Position numbers and translations under genes: made by a program. A stretch of 64,000 bases of DNA from Albugo candida (lineage: Eukaryota > Oomycota > Peronosporomycetes > Albuginales). The stretch spans positions 186,001-250,000 of the forward strand of contig JBDOQK010000024.1 of the NCBI GenBank assembly GCA_040437565.1, read 5' to 3'. The notes beneath the pieces were generated by a model, which did not search any database, was not told where the DNA came from, and saw nothing but the letters and a program-made list of their open reading frames with translations. The first letter of the stretch is position 1. Each line of letters starts with the position of its first letter. Shown piece by piece: positions 45,932 to 58,044 of the stretch.

Positions 45932-47039
45932 GGTTCCCTTTTTAATAATCCCTTATTTGAAATTTAAATTCCATCATGCCTGCTTAAATCAGTACTCCCA
46001 CAGTTTCTTTGAGAAATGAATATATAATTCTACATTTCTGTTTTTATGTACCCTCTCTATAGCTGAATCTTACCTTGTGTCGTGTGTCCGAACTAGGTCG
46101 CACTTTATGTACAGTAGTATCGCAGATTTTTTGTGGAGCTCTTTATAGACAAGGCATAGCCTTCAATGAATGCAAACTGTTGTACAGCTATGAAGAGCTC
46201 CTCAAATGTTTTGTAGGCTCGGTGTGCTGGTGGGGAAAGCATATTGCAATCCCATAGGTAGCGTACAGAAGAAAATGTGTCAATTTTCTTAAAGAGAATA
46301 TTGGATGGAGAAATATAGTGCTGTATAAAGGTAATTCAGAGTAGAATGTGTCGAGTGGAAAATGTCAGTTGTATTAGCCGATCACAGTTGAAACACATTG
46401 TGTATTAGCCAAAGACAAATAATATCTCAATTGAAGTTGTGAGAGCAATAATTCAGGATATGTTTGGATGTCGTAAGTTAGAAATGTAAAGCTATTTCTT
46501 TATTTTTAAAAAAGAAAAGTTGTGGGAGTAATAATTTAATTAGGTACGATGTAATTTAAAAGAGAAGTTGTGGGGATTTTTAGTTGTGGAGGGATATCAA
46601 TACCCTTCATTTGTTCCATAATATTTTTAGACCAATCAGGCCACGCTTTCCATTAATTCATAGAGGGTGGGCTGAATAACGATTCCGATTTTATTGTTAT
46701 GCATTCAGAAATATCTTTGCGTTTAGTAGTAGTACTTACATAGACAACCCCGACTATAGCGGATGAGCAGTTCTTGCTTTGCCAGCAACATCTGATGGAC
46801 ATGTCCCAGCTAAATACTACAAGTATTAGCTTTCGCAGATTTTGGGCGATGGTTTTGGCCAACCACTCCTATAGTCGCATGGATGCGTCACCGGGGAGAA
46901 GCGACACTTGCGTGCGCGCTAAATACACAAGTAGCTTGTTAACATCGTTTTTGAATATTACTTGCTATCTTCCTACCTACTTACCATCACCTAATTTCAA
47001 CCACTTCTCCGTGAAAAGGTTATAAGCCCAATGATACAC
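45932..47039. other. No gene supported; one more TIR-like end at about 46610-46690
   Basis: CCAATCAGGCCAC, ATTCATAGAGGGTGG and GCTGAATAACGATTCC at 46632-46685 repeat the pattern of 45838-45931 in worn form. AAGTTGTG(G/A)GAG-type words recur near 46440-46580. Short ORFs (plus 46075-46257, 46774-47025) are unassigned. Confidence 0.4.
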
Positions 47040-47176
47040 ACGACTGCTTTGGATGAGTCCAAGTATCAGTCGCGTGAGGCCGTCGGTCGCGGAAGGGCCG
47101 ACGAGCGAGAAGAATAGTTGGATGAAGTCAAGGAAGGGAGGTCAAAAGAAACGCAGGAGAAGCTGTTGAACCTCTT

Positions 47177-47788
47177 CACGGCCTTGGTAAGCGCTTGGAG
47201 CGCCTAGAGTCATCGCAGAAGCGATCGAATGAGTAGAGGCGGCTCAAGGAGCAGGATGCCAGCATTTTTGAGTCCTCCCTGGGTCAAGGAATGGCGACGA
47301 ATCGACAAGCCCTCTACGTAGGCACCGCCGCGGTCAGTGACCCCCTTCTTGTTCTTACCAGCTACGTACTTTGGTATTCGACAACTACGCCAGAGCGTCG
47401 GAGAACGTGCAAATGGCGTAAGCACAGCAGCANNNNNNNNNNNNNNNNNNNNNNNNNNNNNNNNNNNNNNNNNNNNNNNNNNNNNNNNNNNNNNNNNNNN
47501 NNNNNNNNNNNNNNNNNNNNNNNNNNNNNNNNCACGGCCTTGGTAAGCGCTTGGAGCGCCTAGAGTCATCGCAGAAGCGATCGAATGAGTAGAGGCGGCT
47601 CAAGGAGCAGGATGCCAGCATTTTTGAGTCCTCCCTGGGTCAAGGAATGGCGACGAATCGACAAGCCCTCTACGTAGGCACCGCCGCGGTCAGTGACCCC
47701 CTTCTTGTTCTTACCAGCTACGTACTTTGGTATTCGACAACTACGCCAGAGCGTCGGAGAACGTGCAAATGGCGTAAGCACAGCAGCA
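47177..47788 (+). repeat. 256-bp identical repeat flanking a gap
   Basis: 47177-47432 recurs as 47533-47788 around the 100-N gap 47433-47532. Probable assembly duplication inside the copia relic. Confidence 0.9.
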
Positions 47789-48891
47789 AGTGCTGCCACA
47801 GCACTACGTACCGCCCCGGCTTGCATGGCACCCCTGATGCAGTGTCTCAGCAACAAAGGCATCAGTCAGCGGTCGGCGTGCGTCTATTAAACGGGAAGAA
47901 GCTGTATCAAGGATTGGGAAGCAGTTTTTCGTCCTGGGGGAAGAGGTGCGTCCGTCAAATATAGTTCGCGGAAAAGGAGTACGGTTTCCCGTGGTCTGAG
48001 GATATCAAGGGTGATACCCTGGGTCACAACCTGAAGCACATGGCTAAAATATACTACACCTAGCAAGTTGAAGGCTGGTGGGATGAGGATCCCACGCTGG
48101 AGCATGCAGTACAGCCGCTTCTTCACACCTTCGCGACGAAAAGCACGCCCGCGCAGAGCACGAATATATTTACCGGCGTGAAAACCTTACGGAGAAGCTG
48201 TACCGAGCATTATTTATATCTGGTGGCGGTCAGCGAGGGTTGCGGCGGTGCAGAATAATTGATATGGACAATAACGTACACTACGCAGACCCGACGATGC
48301 GAGTGTGGATACTATCAAGACTGGACCTGGCAGGGACGTACTATCTAAGGCAGGAAGAAGAGCTCGCGCACTTCGCACAATTAACGGAGATAGAGCTGAA
48401 AGGGCTCCAGTTTGGCAAAGATGTGGTGAATGTGATCCAGCAGGAACGCCGGGACCATTGATAGTGCTTCACGTGCGGAAAGGCAGAACACCTAAAAGCC
48501 GCCTACCCACAACGAAGAGACGACAGCGCTCAAGCCGACTTTTTCCTACGGGTGAACGACTCGAACCTTATTCAGGAATACTGGGCTCTGGACAGCGGGT
48601 CAAGTCGTCACCTGGTAAATGACCCGGACCTGCTTATGAATGCGGAGGATTTGGCCAGAGAGTGCGTGACTGCCAACGGTGTTGCGCTACGCATCACCAA
48701 AAGAGGTAGCGTGGGGATCATGACTACCGTACTGGGTTTCAAGGATTTCATTACACTGTTTTATCTAGATTTTTTAACTACCTTCCTTATCCTATCATGA
48801 GCCCCTTACCGTGTGAATATCACTTAAGTCTGACTTCAAACCTAGGGAGGCAGATTTTTCCAAACTTATTGCTTGGGTGGGCTCAAACCGC

Positions 48892-48966
48892 TGCCCACAC
48901 TGCCGGGGATCGAACCAACGACCTCCAGAAGGGTGTCCGTGCGCTCTAGTGCATAACCGACCGGGC
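48892..48966 (-). ncRNA. tRNA-like sequence (SINE head or tRNA pseudogene)
   Basis: The minus strand reads GCCCGGTCGGTTATGCACTA (A-box-like) and later GGTTCGATCCCCGG (strong B box, 48903-48916), ending near TGGGCA, which can pair with the first bases. It has the length and box spacing of a tRNA gene but no convincing anticodon arm. It sits within the copia relic. Confidence 0.5.
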
Positions 48967-48984
48967 TGGGTACGGCGACCCCGT

Positions 48985-49054
48985 CGGGGGGCCTAACGGA
49001 TAGTACAGATGTGTTCCGACCGTGTGTTCCCCGGTTCGAATCCCGGCGGTGGCA
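48985..49054 (+). ncRNA. Second tRNA-like sequence, opposite orientation
   Basis: GCCTAACGGATAGTAC (A-box-like) and CCCCGGTTCGAATCCCGGCG (B box GGTTCGAATCCC at 49033-49044), followed by about 60 bp up to the gap. With the minus-strand copy it forms a head-to-head pair only about 20 bp apart. Probably tRNA-derived SINEs. Confidence 0.5.
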
Positions 49055-50850
49055 AAAGGGCTGCGATGGGGCCCCTCGGCGGAGGCAAAGATTCCTCCAC
49101 GTAAATATCAACCNNNNNNNNNNNNNNNNNNNNNNNNNNNNNNNNNNNNNNNNNNNNNNNNNNNNNNNNNNNNNNNNNNNNNNNNNNNNNNNNNNNNNNN
49201 NNNNNNNNNNNNNGCGGAAGACCCAGCATTATTATTGGCAAGAGTGACGAGATCAAAAGCTACCGATTCTACATTCCACAAGAAAAGGTTGTCGTTTGAC
49301 CCATCACGTGAAGAACGTTGAAACCTTGCCAGAGGAGAAAAACGAGCAATTGCGGCATCTGCATCTCACGGACGAGAAGGATGAAGAACAGGGAGGCAAC
49401 GTGCAAGACAAGCGGCCAAAAAAGTCTTCTGAAATGATGTCAAATGGGGGCGTGCGATAAAAGGCCTGGAGACGTGAGCGTCACCGCACAAGATCGGTGG
49501 CTATCGAAGGTGCCGACTCGGAGGAGAAGAAACAGAGCCAGAATGTCCAGGTGGGTTGCAGCGTGAACAGCATCCACGACTCAGACCCCAAGAACTACGG
49601 GAGGCAATGCGAAGCCAATTGAGAGACAAGTGGCAGGTGGCGGAATCTGAAAAAATACAAATACAGGCCGTCGAGGAAAATAATGTGTGGTTAGGCTGTG
49701 GCACCACCCAACCAGAGTCACATTCTTCATACGATGTGGGTTTTCAAGACTAAGACAAACGCGGATGGAGCGATAGAACGTTTCAAGGCTCGTTTAATTC
49801 CTTGCGGCAGTGAGCAGATCTTTAGTGTCGACTAAGGGCTGACCTTCGCGGCCGTGATGGAGCTGAGTACGGTTAAGTTGATTTTGGTTTTCGCGCTGCG
49901 TTGGGGGGGGAGTACTGGTCAGACATAGTGGTATCCTCAACGCGTATGTCAAAGTAGAAAAAGAACAATACTTGGATATTAATCTGGAAGCTCCCGAAGG
50001 TATGGAGATATCGGAAGAAGAGCTCGGCAAGTTTGGAGTGGACACAAAGAGTAAGCTGGCCTTTCAGTTGAAGAAGTCACTTACCGGCCTGAAGCAATCT
50101 GGGCGTCTATGAAGCGAATTGCTATATTAGTTCACGACTTCTCCACCGGGGAGTCCGAGTGCTGTCTACTCTTTTCAACTTTCTATTGTTTGACGTGGTG
50201 AATGTGAATGTGATTATTCTTAGATTGTGATTGTCAATGTAATTGTGAATGTCATAATGGATCTTATAAACATGCATAGATGTTTGATGTTTGATTGTTG
50301 TGGAGCAGCATGCGTTGTGCAATCTATTGTGTTACGCGCATTCACTTTCGTAGACGGCCATATTAGGCTGAAAGCACCGTATAGCAATACCACGGAAGAC
50401 CAAATGGTGTTTTCAAAGGGCCAGCGGGGAACGCAGAACGAGCCATTAATGCGTGACTTTTAGTCGCTAGTGAGAATTCTGCTGTGGTTTGCTCCATGCA
50501 CCCGGCCCGATGTGAGCTTCGCAGTAACAATGCAACGCGGCATACGCACAATCCCACCGTCAGAGACTGGAAGCTGGTCAAAGGGGTCGCGCGATACCTG
50601 AATGAAACAAAGCAGCTCAAGTTGGAAATGAGGATCAGTTCGAATGGAGACAAGTTATCGACGGTGAGTTGGAGCGACTCCGACTTCGCCGCTGACGAGG
50701 CAGACAGGACGTCTTTACTGGCGGAGCGATCACGCTGGACGGTGCACCCATCCAGTGTATCTGCAAAAAGGAGAAGGGCGTGTCGTTTTCTACCATGGAG
50801 TCTGAATTTAGTTCGGTCTAGCATGTAGGGCGTGAACTCTTCGGGATACG

Positions 50851-51266
50851 CGATCTGCATCCGGCAGCTTGGTCTAGCAGCTCGAGATACTATAGTAGCG
50901 GTCACGATTACTCGACAAGCCGTTTACGTTGCTTAATTTTTTCCACGACAGATATGTGATGATTCCAGTTTTTCCAGAAGATGTAGTATCACCACAACAC
51001 TCAGAAGTCTCCTCAATGTAGCTTCGATGTAATAGCTTTCTGCATGTAGTAATTGCTGATCCTAATGAGGTCAGCAATACATTGATAGTAAGGGATGGCC
51101 AATGCTATCAAATTATGTGAAAGCTACAATCAGCAATTAAAAAAAAGCGACGTTTTGAGCGTGAAAAGTACAGTCAACGAATGTTTTCGAGCACTATTAT
51201 CGTGATGGTCTTGCGTAGTGCGATGAAGGAGCTTTATCTTCACGTGTGGTATATCCACGTGGCTTG
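50851..51266. other. No gene seen
   Basis: Sequence between the copia relic and the next reading frame; no domain or repeat recognised. Confidence 0.5.
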
Positions 51267-51842
51267 ATGGCAATAAAGACGACAGATTTGTTACCGTTCA
51301 TGATGCTGCCATTTGTAGCGCTCCTATTCTTCCTGGTTTGCATGCGAAAAATTCAAATTGATATCTCAGCTCGTTATACGACCATCGCTTCTTATAATGC
51401 TAATGTTTATTGTGTTGATTACCCACATGCGTGCAATCCGGTTGGAGAATCTACCAATCGATCTTCCACAAAATTTGTCGAAATAACCAAGTGACGTCGG
51501 TCACAGGATGCAGATGATATGGAGGCTCAGACTCTATTTGAGCTGTATGGTCGATTTATCGCTGGGGATCACTATTTTGATACGAAATGACGACTCACAC
51601 GTGCATTCACATATCGTAATGCTGGTGATCGTGAGCTCCATCGATACATTTATCGTCTCTTATAAAACGAGTGCACCTCATCGCTAAGTATCATGGAATC
51701 GGTTCGACAATTTACTCGTGAAACAGAACCGTTGGTGCCGGCTCGTAATCATCATTTTTCATGTGTAGCTTCTATAACTGTACTTTATACTCGACGCGAA
51801 CATTGCCCGTTGTTCGGTTTTCGGTTCTTATTCACGGCTTCT
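51267..51842 (+). pseudogene. Decayed membrane-anchored protein gene, unrecognised
   Basis: First ATG at 51267: MAIKTTDLLPFMMLPFVALL then FFLVCM gives one N-terminal transmembrane helix (type II anchor or uncleaved signal), followed by a lumenal-type segment with two Cys (YCVDYPHACNPVGE). The first stop is at 51492, but the same frame stays protein-like: MEAQTLFELYGRFIAGDHYF to a stop at 51588, RLTRAFTYRNAGDRELHRYI to a stop at 51666, then a further run to 51841. Four stops in one frame without frameshift suggest a young pseudogene. No family identified. Confidence 0.45.
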
Positions 51843-54249
51843 TGACGCCCTGAAGGTTTTGTAGATTGATACGCTTTGGTGAATTTGGATCGTAGTGTTT
51901 TCCTAACGCGTGGTGCATTCATAAAGTAATATTGGGCGTCATGAACGTTGACTTCCATTGAAATTGGCTAAGAGCTGAAAATTGTCAGGTACGTCTTTTT
52001 GTGAGAGGCTTCATGTGAATCAACTGGAATCATTTTGTTGGTCAACCATCTCAACTTACTCGTTTCCATAATTGGAGATTCGTTTTTTTTATAGTCTGAC
52101 CAAACGTTGGCTATTTGAGTCTATTGGGGGACGTAAGTGTCCATCAATGCCCAGGTAAACTCTCCGCAAGAAACGCTCTAGCTACGCATGGCCGACGGTC
52201 TAACCATCTCCGTCGCTTGGTTTGTAACAGTATTTTGATACTATTGAGTCGCAACTGAGACTTTCGGCGGCATCAGAATGAAAGGGCATTAGCTCTCGAG
52301 CTGCCCAAGTTGTCAGGTATTGGGCTTATGCCACAAATTGAACTTTATGCTTCAGACCCTAGTTATACCGAATCAAACTTGACCGCGCATCCTGCGCACT
52401 GACCTTATCGTTAAAAGAATCGCTATGTCTCTTACGTGAAAATAAATAACATGCTGATGATTACTTGTATATGATAAAGTTTCGATGAGATTGTGTTATT
52501 TGCGAGAGCAGAAAGCATAATCTAAATATCTCGTCTCTATTATGCGCATGACGATAAAGCAAGATTACAAGACTGGAGTAACCACTGGTACTTTCTCTTC
52601 CTTTGATTGAAAAACATGATATACAAGCTTTCCAAAGTACTTGCAGCTCTAACGCTATCCTTCAATAAGGGTTCAAGGGGGCTGGGTAATAGTGGTATGA
52701 TTAAACATATAAAATTGGAAGCACCAGTTAGTAAAATTGGTGAGTGCTCGACAGTGAGGTAATCAAGATTGGAGGAACGTCTCGGATATTGACTGTGCTC
52801 AATTCTACCTCTTATTGCCCAGCCGGGAAGTTCAGCTGCTTCAAGACTACATAACCTTTCCCACAAGTGAGCCCGGCGCAACATGTTTCGTGTTGAGAAT
52901 ATCTAGCAGCTGCATAGTATGCTTGTTACGATGACAGTTCTTTTTCAAGATCTTTACTGGCTTATACGAACAAACTCTCATTGGCGAACGACACACCCTA
53001 CGGTTAATGTTTTCTTTTCATGACGGAACTTTTCACCAGGTCGATACGTTCGGAGTCCGGAATTTATCACACAACATTTGTCTGCGGTTGACTCAGGAGT
53101 ATATTTTCCTTTATGTCTTGCCATCAGGGTTTAGATCAAATGGTATGATAAAAGTCCAGCAGGTCTTGTATGATTCAGATCCATTTATCACCGTCAAAGG
53201 TTATAACAGTTTCATCCGCAGTATATGAAGTTTTCAAAAGACTTTCGAATAATAAATCTTCTTCAGATGCTGCTTATCGGCTTCGAATTCGATTAGAACT
53301 AGTGCAGCTTCGCAAAATCAATTCATTCTAGCTCCGAGGCAGATTTCTAAGCCACCTACGGCTTTGGAATGCTGGTATGATAGTAGGCAATCGAGACAGC
53401 AAACAAAACTTCCTCCTCAATTAAATGCAAGCAAGCAAGAAACGTTATTCTATTTGTGAGTGGAAGCGGGGTTTAATGTAACGGTAAATCTAAGTGTAGC
53501 GGTCACAATTAGTGGTGATTGATCGTGTGCTGCTACTAGCTCAAACACGACAAGTGCGTACATATTCGAGTTAGATGCAATCTTTTGTGCTTTGAGTCGA
53601 TAATTTAAGAATATTAGGTCTTGCTTTAAACATTCGTTCACTTCAGCCGCAATATTGTGCCTTACCTATAAATTTGTCAAGTTGCAACGGTCGGAATCAT
53701 GGAAGACGTTCGTTCTGCATATTTTCCAACTACCGAAGTGCGCCCATGCTGGAGCAAACAACGTGCTTCACAGCGCCCATACATATGCTTTACTTCGAGG
53801 CAACTTACAGTGGATCAATTCTGTTTCATCCTATTAATCAATATCAATTCACCATTATAGACTTTTTCTGTATTTCATGGTTCAGCGAAGACACATCGGC
53901 TACTGTAGCACTTTTCTCCCTCGCTGTCGGAAACTAGATGCTCAAAAAGCGTTGTATGCATATACGATCTAAAAAACATGACTTACATTTGCAGAGGAAT
54001 TAGTTTTAGCAACGATTGTGTTGACCATGAGAACGACAATTTTGAGCTCTAAGGGGAATTGAAAATCGCACTTTTGGGGCGTCTAGTACACAGATCTGAA
54101 TGCACTGGCAGTGAATATTGTGGTCGTCTGGTTTGCGGGAGTGCTCCTTTGCAGTTTTTAGCTAAGTCTTCTTCATGTGATGAAAGCGAAGACTATGGAA
54201 AGGATAAATGCTGAACCCCTTTCAAATGCATCTTTTGGGGGTGATGATA
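51843..54249. other. No recognised gene
   Basis: Weak ORFs only: minus 52540-52884 (114 codons, LWERLCSLEAAELPGWAIRG), plus 53007-53228 and plus 53674-53937. None shows a domain or a conserved copy in the window. Unit C similarity begins at about 54250. Confidence 0.4.
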
Positions 54250-56869
54250 TCTATCTCAAAACAACTTCGACTGTACTTCCTGCACTTTCTTTCTATAATC
54301 AAAAGCTTGTCTCAAACTTCCTATCCGAAAAGGCCTGAAAGCGTTCTATGACTTCTATGGTCGGCGGTTACGTTCAGTGTGCTTGTGGTAATGTCGATGA
54401 GACTATCCACAAATCATGGAAGGAAGTGCAAATGATCCTGGTCTAGTTGCCCAAATGTGAAAGATATACTTCCTCACGTAGTATGCCATATGCAACGCGC
54501 TACCCCGATTGCTTCTGCGACACTCCTTTATCAGTCGCAGAGTATATACAATATACCCAAGCGAGGAAATATAGGCAGATCAGACCCAGCTTAAGTATTC
54601 GAGGGCTTTTTGTTGTAATGGATAATCAATCGCTTTATTGCAACCATCTATTCTGAAACTTTGCTTTCTCACCGGCATAGTGGCAGTAAAAGCTGCCCGC
54701 AGGTGCATTCCGACTTTACATCAATCCATCCGCTACTCCTGATTACAGATGTTGCTACAATTATTTTCATTTGCCTGTGGCAAAGGCAATGCAGCATCTG
54801 GTTCTTTATCGGTCCTTCTTTGATAAAAGTATGATCAGGGGACTAGACGTGTGGCTGCGAGTACATTTACCTTGCCACACCGTGAATGAATAGTTTAGAA
54901 CTGAAACCGAACAACCGGTGCTGGGCAGGCGCATTGGAACGACCAAAACGATAAATTTGTATGTGTCCTATCTGGCTATCACGCTGTCAGCGTATCGACA
55001 TTCACAAACGTTTTCTTTGCAAAGCTGGTCGTAATCAACACATTCAAAATTATTGAGATTATCCAACTCGTTTGAATGCTTCATTACCGTTGTCAAAATC
55101 GATGATGATTCTGATTGATGTAGATGACGACCGACATCTTTGTGTAGCCACGGATCATGCTATCGTAGGTTGATTTTAGCTATCTGTTTCTATGTATCCT
55201 AAACTAGATGGATGTGTGCAAGGTCAGTTTAGAGCCGAGATTTTCCCGTAATTGGGCATCACAACTGCGTAAAGCATTAGAACGTTTCATTGATACGGTT
55301 GCCCACAAATTTATTTCCGTTCGAATCGCGGATATTGCAATGTTATCGGGTAATGGATTTGTAACATGGTAGCGTAGGTCAGTTGAGCTTGCGAAGTGCC
55401 TAGAATTTTATCCTAGCTAGATTTTGATTGCTTGTGACGCGTGACCGCTGAGTTAGACAAAAATCTATTACGGAACTTCATNNNNNNNNNNNNNNNNNNN
55501 NNNNNNNNNNNNNNNNNNNNNNNNNNNNNNNNNNNNNNNNNNNNNNNNNNNNNNNNNNNNNNNNNNNNNNNNNNNNNNNNNTCACCGGCATAGTGGCAGT
55601 AAAAGCTGCCCGCAGGTGCATTCCGACTTTACATCAATCCATCCGCTACTCCTGATTACAGATGTTGCTACAATTATTTTCATTTGCCTGTGGCAAAGGC
55701 AATGCAGCATCTGGTTCTTTATCGGTCCTTCTTTGATAAAAGTATGATCAGGGGACTAGACGTGTGGCTGCGAGTACATTTACCTTGCCACACCGTGAAT
55801 GAATAGTTTAGAACTGAAACCGAACAACCGGTGCTGGGCAGGCGCATTGGAACGACCAAAACGATAAATTTGTATGTGTCCTATCTGGCTATCACGCTGT
55901 CAGCGTATCGACATTCACAAACGTTTTCTTTGCAAAGCTGGTCGTAATCAACACATTCAAAATTATTGAGATTATCCAACTCGTTTGAATGCTTCATTAC
56001 CGTTGTCAAAATCGATGATGATTCTGATTGATGTAGATGACGACCGACATCTTTGTGTAGCCACGGATCATGCTATCGTAGGTTGATTTTAGCTATCTGT
56101 TTCTATGTATCCTAAACTAGATGGATGTGTGCAAGGTCAGTTTAGAGCCGAGATTTTCCCGTAATTGGGCATCACAACTGCGTAAAGCATTAGAACGTTT
56201 CATTGATACGGTTGCCCACAAATTTATTTCCGTTCGAATCGCGGATATTGCAATGTTATCGGGTAATGGATTTGTAACATGGTAGCGTAGGTCAGTTGAG
56301 CTTGCGAAGTGCCTAGAATTTTATCCTAGCTAGATTTTGATTGCTTGTGACGCGTGACCGCTGAGTTAGACAAAAATCTATTACGGAACTTCATGGCTTC
56401 CCAATTTTCATGCTTTTTTCGACCACCATGCGGTAGCGGTTGTTGCTGGCTTTAGGAGTGAGGATACATCATCGGAACGTGCACATGTGTTTCTATCCAT
56501 CTTACGACGACCTTATCGCAATCTGGGCTTGACGTCATTGTGCTTACTCAGAAACACGGACTTCACTTCTTGCGTTACGTCCGCCAGAATACTCAATCCT
56601 CGCCATCGCTTGATTTGTGTCAACAAGCTAAATTGTCTACGCAGCAAAAACTTACAATTCAGGTTTATCGACATTGGAAAGAACGCAGGTTATAGCTGTC
56701 GAATGTGTAAAACCTCATATTTTGAGCGTTAATCACGAGTTGACGCTTAGAAGAACACAGTAACAGCTTTTTTTAATCAATTTTGCGACGGATACTGTGC
56801 ACTGATTCTACCCAATAATTGATCGTGAGGATTCTCCTTTACTTTATTGACTTCAACGAAATGATAATT
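54250..56869. other. Left part of segmental duplication unit C, no intact gene
   Basis: Collinear with 3385-5399, with many differences and an extra assembly duplication. A plus ORF at 56487-56732 overlaps sequence that is not open in unit A, so it is not supported as a gene. Confidence 0.6.
54669..56394 (+). repeat. 813-bp identical repeat flanking a gap
   Basis: 54669-55481 recurs at 55582-56394 around 100 N (55482-55581). Probable contig overlap. Confidence 0.92.
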
Positions 56870-58044
56870 GATCTCTCCGCCCGTATCCCCCATTATAATA
56901 GAGTGAGCTCTTAGAAATGTAGTACCCATCAATCATGTTGTATCTTCGAATCATTCTTCAATGTGAGGTGTACACATGGGTCCTTCTTCTATGATGTAAA
57001 ATAGGCTTTGAGGTCGATGAAGTCACCATTCGATAAGGTTATTTCTATTTCCAGCCCATGTTTCTTTCTTGACGATATGGTTGCTATGGAAGAGACATCG
57101 TCGCAACGCCCTCGCAATCGACTTTCATTACTCTCAATTTTCATTTCACGGAACTTCTTTGCTAAAAGTTTTTTTTCATGCTTCCATGTTCAAAATGTGC
57201 GATTCAGATGGCTTCTTCTACACCAGCCCCAGTTCGTGTTTTCTGTCTTGTAACCGTCCGCTCGAATAAAGTCATATCTGCTATAAGATGCCCTTCGATC
57301 AAATGTACTCCTTTATCGCGTGGAACTCTATGAGGTCCGTAAAACTCCTATAACCTTCAGCCTAAGTACATGCGAGAGAGTAAGCTTGAGTGCTCACGCA
57401 CAAACCTTCTCATTAGTCTATAGCAATTCATTTCGAATTCAGTCTTTCGGAGACATCCCATTCAATTTCCAGACGATCGTGTATACATTACCATTCACCG
57501 TTTGCTTTACATGAATTGCCGGCTTCCACTGACCATCTCTATTTATTGAATCTTGTTCCAGAATTCCATCGGACGTAGCTCAGCTTTGTAAAAGAGGTAC
57601 TGACAAGTAATTTCCGGATTCTTTTCGCATACTTGAGCTACTAGTGTGACTTATCAACTCCATTGGTTTCCACCGTAAATGACCCATAAATAAGGTACAT
57701 CAATGCCATACATCCTTCAAGCACTGTTTGAAGATATCCATCCCTAGTTTCAGTATGGTCGACCGACAAGGCTCAAAGTATACATAACGCCCGCTTGAAT
57801 TGAACCAGGAAAAAGCCTGCCACTCGATAAACTCGATTCAGTGCGACATGAACGATCAAGCCTTCCGTAAACCGGTAGTGTGCGAAAGATACTTCATGGA
57901 GCTTGACCTTTGAATCAGCCATTGAAGTGAGCTATAGCCAGCACAAAAAAATGGGAGAATTTGTCTCGACTTGCCAGCTCTGATGATAAAAAATACGTAC
58001 TTTATAAATATGGAAGCGAATTTGTCAGGCCTGACGTGAGACAA
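56870..58044 (-). pseudogene. Pepsin-fold-like secreted protein family, broken minus-strand copy (unit C)
   Basis: Minus-strand leader at 58044-57860 (SIFIKYVFFIIRAGKSRQIL) and C-terminal piece near 57000-57080 (GLEIEITLSNGDFIDLKAYF) match the unit A copy at 5400-6622, with further decay. Head-to-head with 59955-60845. Both minus copies being dead suggests loss before, or independently after, the segmental duplication. Confidence 0.6.

Larger units (their letters stand above)
47040..50850 (+). mobile_element. Ty1/copia retrotransposon fossil, heavily broken
   Basis: Plus-strand copia relic. Gag-like stretch at about 47060-48460 (IELKGLQFGKDVVNVIQQE), protease at about 48580-48760 (ALDSGSSRHLVND, active-site DSG; ITKRGSVG), RT pieces at about 49590-50110 (FQLKKSLTGLKQSGRL; LEAPEGMEISEEEL) and RNase H pieces at about 50460-50820 (CTRPDVSFAV; STMESEFS). 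Integrase is not seen. A tRNA-like insertion and a 100-N gap (49114-49213) lie in the middle, and about 250 bp of foreign AT-rich DNA near 50115-50350 separates RT from RNase H. Many breaks; no LTRs recognised; old. Protease and RT are closest to the fossil at 1-2074. Confidence 0.85.

Noticed and set aside
48892-49054. Two functional nuclear tRNA genes
   Set aside because: B boxes are good, but anticodon arms and acceptor stems do not pair convincingly and both lie inside a dead copia.
51267-51842. Stop-codon reassignment (TGA read as an amino acid)
   Set aside because: TAA also interrupts the frame, and other genes here (59955-60845) use and end with normal stops; the mitochondrial patch also fits the standard code.
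56487-56732. Plus-strand gene in unit C
   Set aside because: The aligned segment of unit A (about 5040-5280) is not open in the same frame, so the frame is probably chance.
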